Shown one piece after another: positions 46,707 through 60,596 of a DNA stretch of 64,000 bases (positions within the stretch are counted from its first letter, which is position 1; each line of letters opens with the position of its first letter). This DNA comes from Dickeya oryzae (GTDB lineage Bacteria > Pseudomonadota > Gammaproteobacteria > Enterobacterales > Enterobacteriaceae), in NCBI RefSeq assembly GCF_009372235.1, contig NZ_SULL01000016.1, positions 124,001-188,000 on the forward strand, given 5' to 3'. The notes under the pieces were generated by a model. The model was not told the DNA's origin, made no database searches, and saw only the letters and a list, made by a program, of their open reading frames with translations. The translations under genes and the position numbers were made by a program.

Positions 46707-47453
46707 TTACCAGTAGTGCTCGCTGGTCATATGGCCGGGACGACGACGCAGGTGTTTGCTCATCTGTCGCGTCTCCTTGAGCAACTGCTGGGTATCTCGC
46801 ACCATCTGCGGGTTGCCGCATAGCATGACGTGGCTGGTAGCGGCATCCATCGGTAAGCCGACTGCTTCTTCCAGCGCACCGTTTTCAATCAGTGCCGGTA
46901 CGCGGCCAGTGAGTGAGCCGGGCTGTTCCTCCCGGCTGACAACGGACTGGATGCGTAACTTACCGTTGTAGCGCTGTTCCAGTTGTTGCATCAGTGGCAG
47001 ATAGCTCAGGTCTCGAGCGAACCGAGCAGCGTGGACCAGCACGATGTTCTTGAACCGCTCCAGGTCGCGCCCTTCCTGCAAAATCGACAGATACGGGCCG
47101 ATGGCGGTACCGGTTGCCAGCATCCACAAGGTATCGCAGTCCGGGATCTCCTCAAGTACGAAGAAACCAGCCGCTTCCTGGGTTACCAGCACCTCATCGC
47201 CTGGCTGGCAACGGTGCAGATGCGGGCTGAGCTTGCCGTCCGGCACGTTAACCAGATAGAACTCCAGCAGCGTGTTGCTGGGTGCGTTGACGTAAGAATA
47301 GGCGCGCTGTACCCGTTCGCCATCCAGTTCCAGCGCCAGTTTGGCGAACTGCCCGGCGGTAAACGGCGCTATCGGCGCTTCCAGCCGCAGGCTGAATAAA
47401 TTTTCCGTCCAGTGTTCAACCTGAATAACTTTACCGGTCACCCACTCTGCCAT
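46707..47453 (-). CDS. fpr: Ferredoxin/flavodoxin-NADP+ reductase Fpr
   Basis: This 248-residue FAD enzyme transfers electrons between NADPH and flavodoxin or ferredoxin. The FAD-binding motif RAYSYVNAP, the NADP-binding GTAIGPYLS, the CGNPQMV segment and a C-terminal Trp (SEHYW) match the bacterial Fpr subclass. It lies between the DUF805 gene and glpX as in E. coli. Confidence 0.95.
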   Translation of the reverse strand: MAEWVTGKVIQVEHWTENLFSLRLEAPIAPFTAGQFAKLALELDGERVQRAYSYVNAPSNTLLEFYLVNVPDGKLSPHLHRCQPGDEVLVTQEAAGFFVLEEIPDCDTLWMLATGTAIGPYLSILQEGRDLERFKNIVLVHAARFARDLSYLPLMQQLEQRYNGKLRIQSVVSREEQPGSLTGRVPALIENGALEEAVGLPMDAATSHVMLCGNPQMVRDTQQLLKETRQMSKHLRRRPGHMTSEHYW

Positions 47454-47577
47454 GGTTATCTGCTCCTGTTTTTGATCTCTCGGGTGTCACAGGGCTGTGT
47501 GCAGCCGAGCTTTACGATACGCGATCTATTAACAACAGTGAAACAATTCATGCTGAGCTGCGCATCCCCTGCCGTGA

Positions 47578-48588
47578 TTACAGCAGAAAGTCGTGCAGCG
47601 CCTGATCTTTGCGGTCCAGGTAATGGGTGGAGCTGATACGACGGATGGTTCGTGACTTGCCGCGGATCAGCAGCGTTTCGGTGGTGGCGATATTGCCCCG
47701 GCGTGAAATGCCGTCGAGCAGGTCACCTTTGGTGATGCCGGTAGCGGAAAATATCACGTTGTCGTTGCGCGCCATGTCACCCAGTGTCAGCACGTTGCCT
47801 GCTTCAATGCCCATTTCGCGACAGCGTGCTAATTCCTGTTCGCCCAGGCGGCGGTTTTCCTCGTTATCTTCCTTTACCTGATGGCGGGCCAGCAGGCGCC
47901 CTTGCATGTCGCCATCCAGCGCACGGATCACCGCGGCAGAAATCACGCCCTCCGGCGCACCGCCGATGCCGTAAAGTACATCCACTTCGCTTTCCGGCAT
48001 ACAGGTCAGAATAGACGCGGCCACATCGCCATCAGGAATGGCAAAGACTTTTACCCCCAGCCGCTGCATATCTGCGATGACCTGATCGTGACGCGGTTTG
48101 GCCAGCGTGATGACGGTCAGCTCGCTCAGCGGTTTACCCAGCCGTTCGGCAACGCGCTTGAGGTTCTCTTCCAACGGTTGGTCAAGATTGATAGCGCCTT
48201 TAGCCTGCGGGCCGACAATCAGTTTTTCCATGTACATGTCAGGAGCATGCAGGAAGGCTCCCTGTTCGCCGACGGCCAATACCGCCAGGGCATTAGCCTG
48301 CCCCATAGCAGTCATACGGGTGCCTTCGATCGGGTCGACGGCGATGTCTACCGCGTCGCCGTTACCGGTGCCCACCTGTTCGCCGATATAAAGCATCGGG
48401 GCTTCGTCGATCTCACCTTCGCCGATGACAATCTTGCCGTTGATGTCGACCTGATTGAGCATGATGCGCATCGCCTGCACGGCAGCGTTATCAGCGGCGT
48501 TTTTGTCGCCGCGCCCCAGCCATTTGTAGCCGGCCAGCGCAGCGGCTTCGGTTACGCGGGAGAATTCGATGGCTAATTCACGTTTCAT
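47578..48588 (-). CDS. glpX: Class II fructose-1,6-bisphosphatase GlpX
   Basis: This gluconeogenic phosphatase converts fructose 1,6-bisphosphate to fructose 6-phosphate. The ATG at 48588 gives 336 residues, equal to E. coli GlpX; earlier in-frame codons read through the promoter and terminator region. Metal-site motifs GEGEIDEAPM and DPIEGT are intact. In E. coli glpX is the third gene of glpFKX; here a strong terminator separates it from glpK. Confidence 0.95.
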   Translation of the reverse strand: MKRELAIEFSRVTEAAALAGYKWLGRGDKNAADNAAVQAMRIMLNQVDINGKIVIGEGEIDEAPMLYIGEQVGTGNGDAVDIAVDPIEGTRMTAMGQANALAVLAVGEQGAFLHAPDMYMEKLIVGPQAKGAINLDQPLEENLKRVAERLGKPLSELTVITLAKPRHDQVIADMQRLGVKVFAIPDGDVAASILTCMPESEVDVLYGIGGAPEGVISAAVIRALDGDMQGRLLARHQVKEDNEENRRLGEQELARCREMGIEAGNVLTLGDMARNDNVIFSATGITKGDLLDGISRRGNIATTETLLIRGKSRTIRRISSTHYLDRKDQALHDFLL

Positions 48589-48687
48589 GGATACCAGTCC
48601 TGCACAGGGAATAAGGAACAAAAGAAGAGTAGTCGGGACGCTATGGTAACACAGGCGTGTTGGCGGGCGGGTGAGGGGGAGGGTAAG

Positions 48688-48711
48688 AAAAAGGGCGCGA
48701 TAACCGCGCCC
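48688..48711 (-). terminator. Intrinsic terminator between glpK and glpX
   Basis: On the minus strand a 7-bp GC stem (GGGCGCG / CGCGCCC) with a five-base loop is followed by five T, 20 bp after the glpK stop. It should reduce or block readthrough into glpX. Confidence 0.9.
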
Positions 48712-48731
48712 GATCAAGGATAGTGGTGATT

Positions 48732-50243
48732 TTACTCGTCGTGTTCTTCCCACGCACGGGCGCGTTCCACCGCTTTTTGCCAGCCACGATAGCGGAAATT
48801 ACGTTCCACGGTTTCGATGCTGGGGCGGAATTCACGCTCAATGGTGGCCTTGCTCTTCACTTCGTCCAGATCGTTCCAGAAACCGGTAGCCAGACCCGCC
48901 AGGAAGGCGGCACCCAGCGCGGTAGACTCACGCACTTGCGGACGCTCAACGCGCGTACCCAAAATGTCAGACTGGAACTGCATCAGGAAGTTGTTGGCGA
49001 CGGCACCGCCATCCACCCGCAGCGCCTGCAAGCGGGTATCAGCATCTGCCTGCATGGCATCCAGTACGTCACGGGTCTGATAAGCGATGGATTCCAGCGT
49101 AGCGCGGATAATGTGATTAGCATTGGCACCACGGGTCAGGCCAAAAATCGCGCCACGGGCGTACGGGTCCCAGTAAGGGGCACCCAGACCGGTAAACGCC
49201 GGTACGACATAGACGCCATTGGTGTCTTTCACTTTGGTGGCGAAGTATTCAGAGTCCATCGCGTCGCCAATCAGTTTCAGCTCGTCGCGCAGCCACTGGA
49301 TAGATGCACCACCGATAAATACCGCACCTTCCAGCGCATAGTTCACTTCACCGCGTGGGCCGCAGGCAATGGTCGTCAACAGGCCGTGTTTGGAGCGAAC
49401 CGCTTCTTTACCGGTATTCATCAACAGGAAGCAGCCAGTACCGTAGGTGTTTTTCGCCATACCGGGCTGTACGCACAGTTGGCCGTACAACGCGGCTTGC
49501 TGGTCACCGGCGATACCGGCGATAGGAATACGGGTACCGCCTTTACCGCCAATATTGGTCTGGCCGTACACTTCAGAGGAAGGACGGACCTGCGGCAACA
49601 TGGCACGTGGAATATCCAGCACGTCCAGCATGCGCTCGTCCCAGTCCAGAGAATGGATGTTGAACAACATGGTACGTGAGGCGTTAGTGTAATCGGTGAC
49701 GTGGACGCGACCCTGGGTCATTTTCCAGATAAGCCAGGTATCGATGGTGCCGAACAGCAGCTCGCCGCGACGGGCACGTTCACGCGACCCTTCCACATGG
49801 TCGAGGATCCATTTCACTTTCGTGCCGGAGAAATACGGGTCAACCACCAGGCCGGTGTTGGCGCGGATGTACTCTTCCATGCCGTCTTTTTTCAGCTTTT
49901 CGCAGATATCTGCGGAGCGGCGGCACTGCCACACAATGGCGTTATAAATCGGTTTGCCGGTCTCTTTTTCCCACACCACGGCGGTTTCACGCTGGTTGGT
50001 AATACCGATACCGGCCACTTCGTCGCTACTGATGCCCGCTTTTGCCAGCGCTTCCACCAGCGTGGAGCTTTGTGACGCCCAAATTTCCATCGGGTCGTGT
50101 TCTACCCAGCCCGCTTTGGGGTAAATCTGGGTGAATTCCCGCTGGGATACGCTGACGATGTTGGCGTCATGATCCAGCACAACAGCCCGTGAACTGGTTG
50201 TGCCCTGGTCGAGCGCGACAATGTATTTTTTTTCCTGGTTCAT
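48732..50243 (-). CDS. glpK: Glycerol kinase
   Basis: This 503-residue FGGY-family kinase phosphorylates glycerol to sn-glycerol 3-phosphate. The N-terminal phosphate loop ([11 protein letters not shown]), the glycerol-binding segment with NQRET, and the [11 protein letters not shown] motif are intact. It lies 27 bp downstream of glpF. Its product joins the pool fed by the Ugp system. Confidence 0.97.
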   Translation of the reverse strand: MNQEKKYIVALDQGTTSSRAVVLDHDANIVSVSQREFTQIYPKAGWVEHDPMEIWASQSSTLVEALAKAGISSDEVAGIGITNQRETAVVWEKETGKPIYNAIVWQCRRSADICEKLKKDGMEEYIRANTGLVVDPYFSGTKVKWILDHVEGSRERARRGELLFGTIDTWLIWKMTQGRVHVTDYTNASRTMLFNIHSLDWDERMLDVLDIPRAMLPQVRPSSEVYGQTNIGGKGGTRIPIAGIAGDQQAALYGQLCVQPGMAKNTYGTGCFLLMNTGKEAVRSKHGLLTTIACGPRGEVNYALEGAVFIGGASIQWLRDELKLIGDAMDSEYFATKVKDTNGVYVVPAFTGLGAPYWDPYARGAIFGLTRGANANHIIRATLESIAYQTRDVLDAMQADADTRLQALRVDGGAVANNFLMQFQSDILGTRVERPQVRESTALGAAFLAGLATGFWNDLDEVKSKATIEREFRPSIETVERNFRYRGWQKAVERARAWEEHDE

Positions 50244-50270
50244 AAACGTAATCCTGTTAGCGGAGTAGGG

Positions 50271-51122
50271 TCAGACCTTACGAGTTTGGGCAGAGGCCGC
50301 CGTGTCGGTGTCGCTATCAATAGCGCAGACATCACAAGGCAAGTTACGGCCAATCAGGGTGCGATAGCCAAATGCCCCCAGACAGGCTCCGACGATCGGG
50401 GCGAAAATCGGTATCAGTATATAAGGGATGTCACGTCCGCCAGTCAGCGCGATTTTGCCCCAGCCAGCGAAGTAGGCAAACAATTTTGGACCGACATCAC
50501 GCGCCGGGTTCATGGCAAATCCGGTCAACGGGCCCATTGATGCGCCAATAACCGCGATCAGAATCCCTATCAACAGCGGTGCCAGCGGGCCACGCGGAAT
50601 ACCATTGCCGTCATCAGTCAGTGCCAGAATCAGACACATCAAAATAGCGGTGATAACGGTTTCCACCATGAAGGCCTGCATCACGGAAATATGCGGGTTT
50701 GGATAGGTGGAGAAGACACCTGCCAGATCGAGGCTTTCCACACTACCACGCACAATATTGTGCGTTTGTTCGATGTTATCGAACAGGTTGTGGTAGAGGC
50801 CATAGACCAGTGCCGCCGAACAGAACGCGCCGGCGACCTGTGAAACGATATAAGGCAGGACTTTGCGGCCATCGAAGCAGGCAAATAGCCACAGGGCGAT
50901 GGTGACCGCAGGGTTGAGGTGAGCACCGGAAATCGCGGCGGTCAGGTAGACCGCCATCGCGACGCCCAATCCCCAGATAATACTGATTTCCCATAGACCC
51001 AGACTGGCGCCTGCCAGTTTCAGAGCCGCTACACAGCCAACGCCAAAGAAGATCAGCAGGCCAGTACCGAGAAACTCGGCAACGCACTGGCCTTTAAGGG
51101 TAGAAATATCAGATTGACTCAT
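50271..51122 (-). CDS. glpF: Glycerol uptake facilitator (aquaglyceroporin) GlpF
   Basis: This membrane channel of the MIP family passes glycerol and other small polyols. The ATG at 51122 aligns with E. coli (MSQ...STLKGQC), giving 283 residues; an upstream in-frame ATG is unlikely. Six membrane helices and both NPA half-helix motifs (HLNPAVT and MNPARD) are present. It is the first gene of the glpFK unit, with a GlpR operator upstream. Confidence 0.96.
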   Translation of the reverse strand: MSQSDISTLKGQCVAEFLGTGLLIFFGVGCVAALKLAGASLGLWEISIIWGLGVAMAVYLTAAISGAHLNPAVTIALWLFACFDGRKVLPYIVSQVAGAFCSAALVYGLYHNLFDNIEQTHNIVRGSVESLDLAGVFSTYPNPHISVMQAFMVETVITAILMCLILALTDDGNGIPRGPLAPLLIGILIAVIGASMGPLTGFAMNPARDVGPKLFAYFAGWGKIALTGGRDIPYILIPIFAPIVGACLGAFGYRTLIGRNLPCDVCAIDSDTDTAASAQTRKV

Positions 51123-51261
51123 AATGCTTGTTCCTGCTTGTAGGCTACAGCATGGTGGTTGACGCATTCCTCTATGGGTCTGCGCGTTTCAGGCCTGTCT
51201 CGTTCATCTTTGGCGATTCGCGGTCAGGCTCTTTTTGTATTTCGGATGTGAATTTATCGTT

Positions 51262-51281
51262 AATGCTCGAAAACGAGAAAT
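51262..51281 (-). promoter_or_regulatory. GlpR operator upstream of glpF
   Basis: A dyad AATGCTCGAA / AACGAGAAAT matches the GlpR half-site WATKYTCGWW perfectly on one arm and at nine of ten positions on the other. It lies about 140 bp upstream of glpF, consistent with GlpR repression. Confidence 0.75.
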
Positions 51282-51724
51282 ATCGAAATCAAAATGTGTG
51301 TGATGTGTCAAGAAAATGCGCACATTCGCGTAATCGGACGCAAAACTGTCATCCGGTCAGCAGACAGGTGTTAATCGGAGTGTGAAATTCATTAACATTA
51401 ATATGGTTTAACAATATTTCGGGCAATTTTCGGCCTGTACTGATAGCGCGTGAGCGAAAAAGCAGGCAGAGTCGCTGTTTTACCGGTAGTGCGCTGGACA
51501 CGCTTGATCCGGCTACATACAATTTGGCTGGCGTTTACGTCCGGCGTAGCCATAGCAGATGTGCAGGCTGAGTGCGTAAGACGGCATGAGATGTCTGTTT
51601 GTGAAACCTGTGCCGGTGCATACCTGCTCGCGGGATACCGTGCGTGGCACACCTGTTCGTGATACATCTGTGATACATCTGCGTTAACCGGCTCAGGCCG
51701 TGCGATCAAAAGGGGTTAGAAGTT
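51282..51724. other. Divergent intergenic region between glpF and zapB
   Basis: This long gap holds the glpF promoter region and the zapB promoter. Small ORFs at 51398-51709 and 51450-51662 overlap on opposite strands and lack ribosome sites, so I do not call them. A short direct repeat (GTGATACATCT twice) lies at about 51659-51681. Confidence 0.4.
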
Positions 51725-51967
51725 ATGTCATTTGAAGTGTTTGAGAAGCTGGAAGCGAAAGTTCAGCAGGCGATTGACACGATCACGCTGTTGCAGATGG
51801 AAATCGAAGAGCTGAAAGAGAAGAACAATGCGTTGTCGCAGGAAGTAGAGAGCATGGCGGGTAACCGTGATGCATTAATGAGCGAGAACGAGCAACTCAA
51901 GCAGGAACAGTCGGTGTGGCAGGAACGTCTGCGTGCACTGCTGGGTAAAATGGAAGACGTTCAGTAA
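51725..51967 (+). CDS. zapB: Cell-division coiled-coil protein ZapB
   Basis: This 80-residue protein consists almost entirely of coiled coil with regular heptads and is nearly the same length as E. coli ZapB. It links ZapA-FtsZ to the chromosome terminus via MatP and supports Z-ring assembly. It is a monocistronic gene between glpF and rraA, as in E. coli. Confidence 0.95.
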   Translation: MSFEVFEKLEAKVQQAIDTITLLQMEIEELKEKNNALSQEVESMAGNRDALMSENEQLKQEQSVWQERLRALLGKMEDVQ

Positions 51968-51997
51968 CTGCCGACGCCACACAGACAACGGCACACA

Positions 51998-52015
51998 GGG
52001 CGTCTGTTGACGCCC
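51998..52015. terminator. Hairpin between convergent zapB and rraA
   Basis: A 7-bp stem GGGCGTC / GACGCCC with loop TGTT lies between the two convergent genes. No T-run follows, so termination is tentative. Confidence 0.45.
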
Positions 52016-52031
52016 TTGGCAACCTGGCCGG

Positions 52032-53599
<1,568 letters not shown>

Positions 53600-53708
53600 G
53601 GTGTTAATTGGATCATGGTATTAATGAGATCATGGTGTTTATGGGCCATGCTATCAGCCAGGTTGTGGCGCGTTAAGTGCAGGAATAATGCAACCTGGTG
53701 ACGGCATC

Positions 53709-53744
53709 AAAAACAACAGTGGGAGGCCAACGCCTCCCACTGTT
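53709..53744 (-). terminator. hslVU intrinsic terminator
   Basis: A perfect 13-bp stem (AACAGTGGGAGGC / GCCTCCCACTGTT) with a four-base loop is followed on the minus strand by GTTTTT, just past the hslU stop. Confidence 0.92.
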
Positions 53745-53771
53745 TGGTCATCAGTGCGATCCGCGAACGGA

Positions 53772-55103
53772 TTATAAGATAAATCGGCTCAGATCTTCAT
53801 CTGCTACTAACTCATCCAGGTGACTGCGTACATAATCTGCATCGATCGTCACGGTTTGACCGTTCATTTCGCTGGCGCCATAGGACACATCCTCGATCAA
53901 ACGCTCCAATACCGTATGCAGACGACGAGCACCGATGTTTTCCGTACGCTCGTTAACCTGCCAGGCCGCTTCCGCGATACGGCGGATACCATCTGGCTGG
54001 AAGGTGATGTTAACGCCTTCGGTTTCCATCAGCGCCTGATACTGGCGGGTCAGCGAGGCGCTAGGTTCGGTCAGGATACGCTCGAAGTCTTCGGTGGTCA
54101 GTGCCTGCAACTCAACACGGATCGGCAGACGGCCCTGCAACTCGGGGATCAGGTCCGATGGGCTGGCAACCTGGAACGCGCCGGACGCGATGAACAGGAT
54201 ATGGTCAGTTTTTACCATGCCGTGCTTCGTGGACACCGTACAGCCTTCCACCAGTGGCAGCAGGTCGCGCTGGACGCCTTCGCGTGATACGTCCGGGCCG
54301 GAGGTATCACCCCGTTTGCAAATCTTGTCGATTTCATCGATGAAGACGATGCCGTGTTGCTCCACCGCTTCAATCGCCTGCTCCTTGAGTTCTTCCGGGT
54401 TAACCAGCTTGGCGGCTTCTTCTTCCGCCAGCAGTTTGAAGGCCTCACGAATCTTGATCTTGCGGCTTTTTTGTTTCTGCCCTGCCAGATTCTGGAACAT
54501 GGATTGCAGCTGATTGGTCATCTCTTCCATGCCGGGAGGGGCCATGATTTCGACACCAACCGGTGCGGCAGCCAGCTCGATTTCGATTTCTTTGTCGTCA
54601 AGCTGCCCTTCGCGCAGTTTCTTGCGGAATGCCTGACGAGCCGCGGACGGCTCATGATTCTCTTCCGGCTGGCCCCAGTTGTTCTTGGCTGGGGGGATCA
54701 GCACGTCCAGAATGCGCTCTTCGGCCAGCTCTTCGGCACGATAACGGTTTTTTTCTATTGACTGCTGACGCACCATTTTAATGGCAACGTCGGTCAGATC
54801 ACGGATGATGGAATCCACTTCCTTGCCGACATAACCCACTTCGGTGAATTTAGTCGCTTCTACCTTGATAAAGGGCGCGTTCGCCAGCTTGGCGAGGCGA
54901 CGGGCGATTTCCGTTTTCCCCACCCCGGTCGGGCCGATCATCAGGATATTTTTCGGGGTCACTTCATGGCGCAGGCTCTCTTCCAACTGCATGCGCCGCC
55001 AGCGGTTACGCAAGGCGATCGCGACGGCGCGCTTTGCTTTGTGCTGTCCGATGATGTAGCTATCAAGCTCGCTGACTATTTCGCGCGGGGTCATTTCAGA
55101 CAT
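53772..55103 (-). CDS. hslU: HslU ATPase/unfoldase of the HslUV protease
   Basis: This 443-residue AAA+ ATPase is the same length as in E. coli. Walker A (GPTGVGKT, residues 57-64), Walker B ([11 protein letters not shown]) and the inserted I-domain between them are intact, and the C-terminal tail (DLSRFIL) that docks into HslV is conserved. It unfolds substrates such as SulA and RpoH for HslV. It starts 9 bp after hslV and is under the heat-shock promoter described upstream. Confidence 0.97.
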   Translation of the reverse strand: MSEMTPREIVSELDSYIIGQHKAKRAVAIALRNRWRRMQLEESLRHEVTPKNILMIGPTGVGKTEIARRLAKLANAPFIKVEATKFTEVGYVGKEVDSIIRDLTDVAIKMVRQQSIEKNRYRAEELAEERILDVLIPPAKNNWGQPEENHEPSAARQAFRKKLREGQLDDKEIEIELAAAPVGVEIMAPPGMEEMTNQLQSMFQNLAGQKQKSRKIKIREAFKLLAEEEAAKLVNPEELKEQAIEAVEQHGIVFIDEIDKICKRGDTSGPDVSREGVQRDLLPLVEGCTVSTKHGMVKTDHILFIASGAFQVASPSDLIPELQGRLPIRVELQALTTEDFERILTEPSASLTRQYQALMETEGVNITFQPDGIRRIAEAAWQVNERTENIGARRLHTVLERLIEDVSYGASEMNGQTVTIDADYVRSHLDELVADEDLSRFIL

Positions 55104-55112
55104 AGTGGATCC

Positions 55113-55643
55113 TTACGCCTTGGAGGCTAATTCTTCAATCGTGTGGAACTGGTTGGTGTAGATACAGATATCACCCGCAATACCCAGTGATTTTTCGACA
55201 ATCTCTCGGGCGCTTAATTCCGTGTTTTCCAGTAAAGCGCGCGCCGCTGCCTGCGCATAGGGGCCGCCGGAGCCGATGGCGATCAGGTCGTTTTCCGGCT
55301 GAATCACATCACCGTTACCGGTAATGATAAGCGACGCATTTTCGTCGGCGACGGCCAGCAGTGCTTCCAGACGACGCAGCATACGGTCAGTACGCCAGTC
55401 TTTGGCCAGTTCCACCGCCGCTTTAACCAGATGACCCTGATGCAGTTCCAGCTTGCGCTCAAACAGCTCAAACAGGGTGAAGGCATCCGCGGTGCCACCA
55501 GCAAACCCGGCGATAACCCGATCGTTATACAAACGGCGTACTTTGCGTACATTGCCTTTCATTACCGTGTTGCCCAGGGTGGCTTGCCCGTCACCGCCAA
55601 TTACCACCTGACCATTGCGACGCACACTTACAATTGTTGTCAC
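55113..55643 (-). CDS. hslV: HslV protease subunit
   Basis: This 176-residue proteasome-beta-like threonine peptidase has its catalytic Thr directly after the initiator Met ([20 protein letters not shown]), which becomes N-terminal after processing. It forms the double hexamer that degrades substrates fed by HslU. A sigma-32-type promoter and a leader stem-loop lie upstream. Confidence 0.97.
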   Translation of the reverse strand: MTTIVSVRRNGQVVIGGDGQATLGNTVMKGNVRKVRRLYNDRVIAGFAGGTADAFTLFELFERKLELHQGHLVKAAVELAKDWRTDRMLRRLEALLAVADENASLIITGNGDVIQPENDLIAIGSGGPYAQAAARALLENTELSAREIVEKSLGIAGDICIYTNQFHTIEELASKA

Positions 55644-55663
55644 GAGTTTATCCCCGTTACTGA

Positions 55664-55690
55664 GAAAAAGACCCCCGCGCGGACGCGGGG
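55664..55690 (-). promoter_or_regulatory. GC-rich stem-loop in the hslVU leader / ftsN terminator
   Basis: On the minus strand CCCCGCG / CGCGGGG with a four-base loop is followed by GTCTTTTTC. It lies downstream of ftsN, so it could terminate ftsN, but also within the transcript from the hslVU heat-shock promoter. I recall that E. coli hslVU mRNA has a similar CCCCG...CGGGG stem-loop that stabilises it. Confidence 0.75.
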
Positions 55691-55704
55691 CGTATTGACG
55701 ATAA

Positions 55705-55732
55705 ACATGGGGGAGGGGCGTGGGGTTTTCAA
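55705..55732 (-). promoter_or_regulatory. Sigma-32 (heat-shock) promoter of hslVU
   Basis: On the minus strand TTGAAA, a 14-base spacer and CCCCATGT match the sigma-32 consensus essentially perfectly. The -35 element overlaps the ftsN stop codon. Confidence 0.88.
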
Positions 55733-56697
55733 CCCCCGCTGGCTAACGGGATGCAGTTGGATTGCCCCATACCTTTGAGCTTTTGTGCCATTTTGTCGGC
55801 GACAGCGCGGCTGTTGTACGGACCGAGCATGATTCGGTGCCAGCCTCCGCTGCTGGTGATACGACTTTCTACACCGGCAAACGCCAGCTCTGCGCGTACC
55901 GACTCTGCGGGTTCTGTGGTTTTGAACGAGCCGCATTGCACCATCCAGCGCTGTTCTTTCTCTGGTTTGCTCTCAGGTTTGCTGTCTGGTTTGGTGTTGT
56001 CGGTTTTAGCCGTTTCTTTGGCCGCGGCTGGCGGTTCTGTTTTCGTCACCTCTTTACGGGATTCCGTACGGGATTCCGTCTGCACCGGTTTCTGGGCTGT
56101 TTGCGTCTGCGTGGCGACGTTCGACGTCGCATGATGCGGTGTTGTCACCGGGGCGGCGGTCGTCGTGCGTGGCGTCATCGGTTGTATCGTGCCATTGGTA
56201 TTGGTACTCGATACGCCGGGCACCACGGTTTGCGTTCTGGGCGTGGTAAGAGAACGCGCAGGCATCTGGCTCTGATCGTTGTAAGGCACTTCCGTCAGCG
56301 TGGTCGGCTGGCGTTTCATGTCTGATTGCATCTGTTCGAGCAGTTGGCGCTGTTCATTGGTCAGTTGGCCTGTTGACTGGATTTCTCCCCCTGCCGATGG
56401 CTCGGTCGGCGAAGCCACGCCAATCTGACGGTTTTCCAGCTCTTTGATATAACGCCAGCGCTCTTCCGGTTTGGGCGGCAACCCATTGCCTTTGGTGCCC
56501 TGATGCGGCAGGACGGGCGATTCATCCGGCTTATTGTGGGCGATAAAATAGAGTCCACCGGCAAACGTGACCAGCACGGCAACGGCCAGCGCTATCATGG
56601 TTTTAGATGCGCCTGAGGACCCTCCTCGTTTCCGGCTGGATGTTTTTTTCCGGCGCGTTCCAGAACGCCCCCGGCTGACATAGTCTCGTTGTGCCAC
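55729..56697 (-). CDS. ftsN: Cell-division protein FtsN
   Basis: This 322-residue bitopic division protein has a short basic cytoplasmic part ([15 protein letters not shown]), one membrane helix (about 33-52), a long Pro/Thr/Gln-rich periplasmic linker and a C-terminal SPOR domain (about 245-318) that binds denuded septal peptidoglycan. It triggers constriction by activating the FtsQLB/FtsWI complex. It lies between hslV and cytR, as in E. coli. Confidence 0.95.
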   Translation of the reverse strand: MAQRDYVSRGRSGTRRKKTSSRKRGGSSGASKTMIALAVAVLVTFAGGLYFIAHNKPDESPVLPHQGTKGNGLPPKPEERWRYIKELENRQIGVASPTEPSAGGEIQSTGQLTNEQRQLLEQMQSDMKRQPTTLTEVPYNDQSQMPARSLTTPRTQTVVPGVSSTNTNGTIQPMTPRTTTAAPVTTPHHATSNVATQTQTAQKPVQTESRTESRKEVTKTEPPAAAKETAKTDNTKPDSKPESKPEKEQRWMVQCGSFKTTEPAESVRAELAFAGVESRITSSGGWHRIMLGPYNSRAVADKMAQKLKGMGQSNCIPLASGG

Positions 56698-56748
56698 AAT
56701 TGTTTCGTTGCTAAGAAAATAGGTAACAGGTCGCCATGTTACTGAACC

Positions 56749-57819
56749 CTAAAATGTTTGACCAGCACCGGAATTCTTAAAGCCTGTAACACGCAGCGGT
56801 GGAGCGGCAGTACTGTCGCGAATAATCAACTGGCTGGACATCAGTCGTGACCCGCGAGCCACCTTGTGTTGCTGCAACTGCGTCAGCAGCAACAGCGTCG
56901 CTTCGCGACCAATATCGTAGCGGGGCTGAGAAACGGTAGTCAGCGCCGGGAAGCAGTGGCTGGCCTGGGCGATGTCATCAAACCCGATAAGCGACAGGTC
57001 TCGTGGGACGTCCAGCCCCATTTTCCGCGCCTGGGTTAACGCACCCAGCGCCATCACGTCGCTATGGCAGAAAATCGCGCTGGGGGGAGTAGGGTGTGAC
57101 ATCAGCGTTGTCAGGCCGCGTGAGCCGGTATCGTAACTAAAATCTCCGTGTACGATGTACTGGTTGTCGATAACCAGTCCACAGCGCCGTAGCGCCTGAA
57201 TATAACCTTGCAGCCGATACTCGCTGAGCGGAATCTGCTGTGGGCCGGCAATACAGGCAATGCGCTGATGCCCCAACTGCTGGAGATAACTGACGGCTTC
57301 AAACGCGGCGGTCAGGTTATCAATGTGTACCGTGGGCATATCCAGCTCGGGGGCGAATTCGTTTGCCATCACCATCGGCGGAAGATGACGGCGCTCATCT
57401 CTACCCGCATCAAACGGTAGTTGCGACCCCAATAACAGGATGCCGTCTATCTGACGGGTGGCAATCAGGTCCAGAAAGGTTTTTTCTGTCTGGCGCTGGT
57501 GCGCACAATCGCCGATCAGGACCAGATAACCGCGTTCCGCGGCGGTTTCTTCAATGCCGCGCAGCATTTCGCCGAAGAAGGGGTCACAGATATCAGGCAC
57601 CAACGCCAGAATCGTTCTTGATTCATGCCGCTTGAGATTACGAGCAAGGTTTTGTGCAGAGTACCCCACTGCCAGCGCAGCCTGCTCCACTTTCTTGCGG
57701 GTCGCAGCCGAGACTTTCTCCGGGTTGGTCAGGGCGCGTGACACCGTTGCGGTGGAGACACCAGCCTTATCGGCCACGTCTTTCATGGTTGCGGGTGGGA
57801 TGAATTTTTTCTGCTCCAA
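56749..57819 (-). CDS. cytR: LacI-family transcriptional repressor CytR
   Basis: This 356-residue repressor has an N-terminal LacI-type helix-turn-helix (about 12-60: MKDVADKAGVSTATVSRALT) and a periplasmic-binding-protein-like sensor domain. In E. coli CytR, with CRP, represses nucleoside uptake and catabolism genes and responds to cytidine. It is about 15 residues longer than the E. coli protein, mainly at the C-terminus. Position between ftsN and priA supports the name. Confidence 0.94.
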   Translation of the reverse strand: MEQKKFIPPATMKDVADKAGVSTATVSRALTNPEKVSAATRKKVEQAALAVGYSAQNLARNLKRHESRTILALVPDICDPFFGEMLRGIEETAAERGYLVLIGDCAHQRQTEKTFLDLIATRQIDGILLLGSQLPFDAGRDERRHLPPMVMANEFAPELDMPTVHIDNLTAAFEAVSYLQQLGHQRIACIAGPQQIPLSEYRLQGYIQALRRCGLVIDNQYIVHGDFSYDTGSRGLTTLMSHPTPPSAIFCHSDVMALGALTQARKMGLDVPRDLSLIGFDDIAQASHCFPALTTVSQPRYDIGREATLLLLTQLQQHKVARGSRLMSSQLIIRDSTAAPPLRVTGFKNSGAGQTF

Positions 57820-58123
57820 CGCATTTCCTCCTTGCGTCAGCGTTTACTGGCGCCGTAGTCAGGGTGGCCGTTATGACAGGTCGGCCGCCGTTTTACAGAA
57901 TGTCTGATCCGCCATGCGGCAAATGCGGTGATGACATGCATGGCATCGATGGTGCGCCAACTGCCTGATCAGCATACTGCTTCCGCCATCACTCTTAACA
58001 GATTGCGTCCAGGATTTATCGAATAATTTACGCCTGTACCTTCTGGATTATCAGTTTTTCGGTATTGTTCGCAAAAACCATGACGGCGACTGGCACGGCT
58101 CAGGCCTGCGGCGCAGAATTGGC
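57820..58123. other. Intergenic region between cytR and priA
   Basis: This 304-bp region is downstream of priA and upstream of cytR, both on the minus strand. It should contain the cytR promoter. I see no clear operator, terminator or small gene; one short minus-strand ORF lacks a ribosome site. Confidence 0.4.
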
Positions 58124-60358
<2,235 letters not shown>

Positions 60359-60498
60359 TTATGCATCAGGGTTTGTCTGCCGTCACGGTACTGTGCGCGA
60401 CGACGTTGTGCAATCTTGCCAGTACCTGGTTGAGGTAAGGCGGTGTGTTTGCGCGGATCCAATTGCATCGGGTGGTTAATTTCTGTATGATCCGCCGC

Positions 60499-60579
60499 CT
60501 TTATACCTCGTAGTATAAAGACTATTTCACTCAACTTCGTGTGGTGTCTGGCGGAACAGGGCCGGATAGCGACGCGGCC
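60499..60579 (+). promoter_or_regulatory. Inverted repeats upstream of rpmE (possible L31 leader)
   Basis: Two hairpins precede rpmE: CTTTATAC / GTATAAAG (60499-60520) and GGCCG / CGGCC (60560-60579). Gammaproteobacterial rpmE is reported to be autoregulated through a leader structure; these could form it, but I cannot confirm the fold. Confidence 0.35.
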
Positions 60580-60596
60580 TTAAACAGAGGTTTCCC

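Noticed and set aside
51290-51340. CRP site in the glpF upstream region
   Set aside because: The TGTG-rich stretch does not fit TGTGA-N6-TCACA on both arms. Only the GlpR operator is called.
51398-51709. Small ORFs on both strands between glpF and zapB
   Set aside because: They overlap each other on opposite strands, have no ribosome sites and no recognisable protein features.
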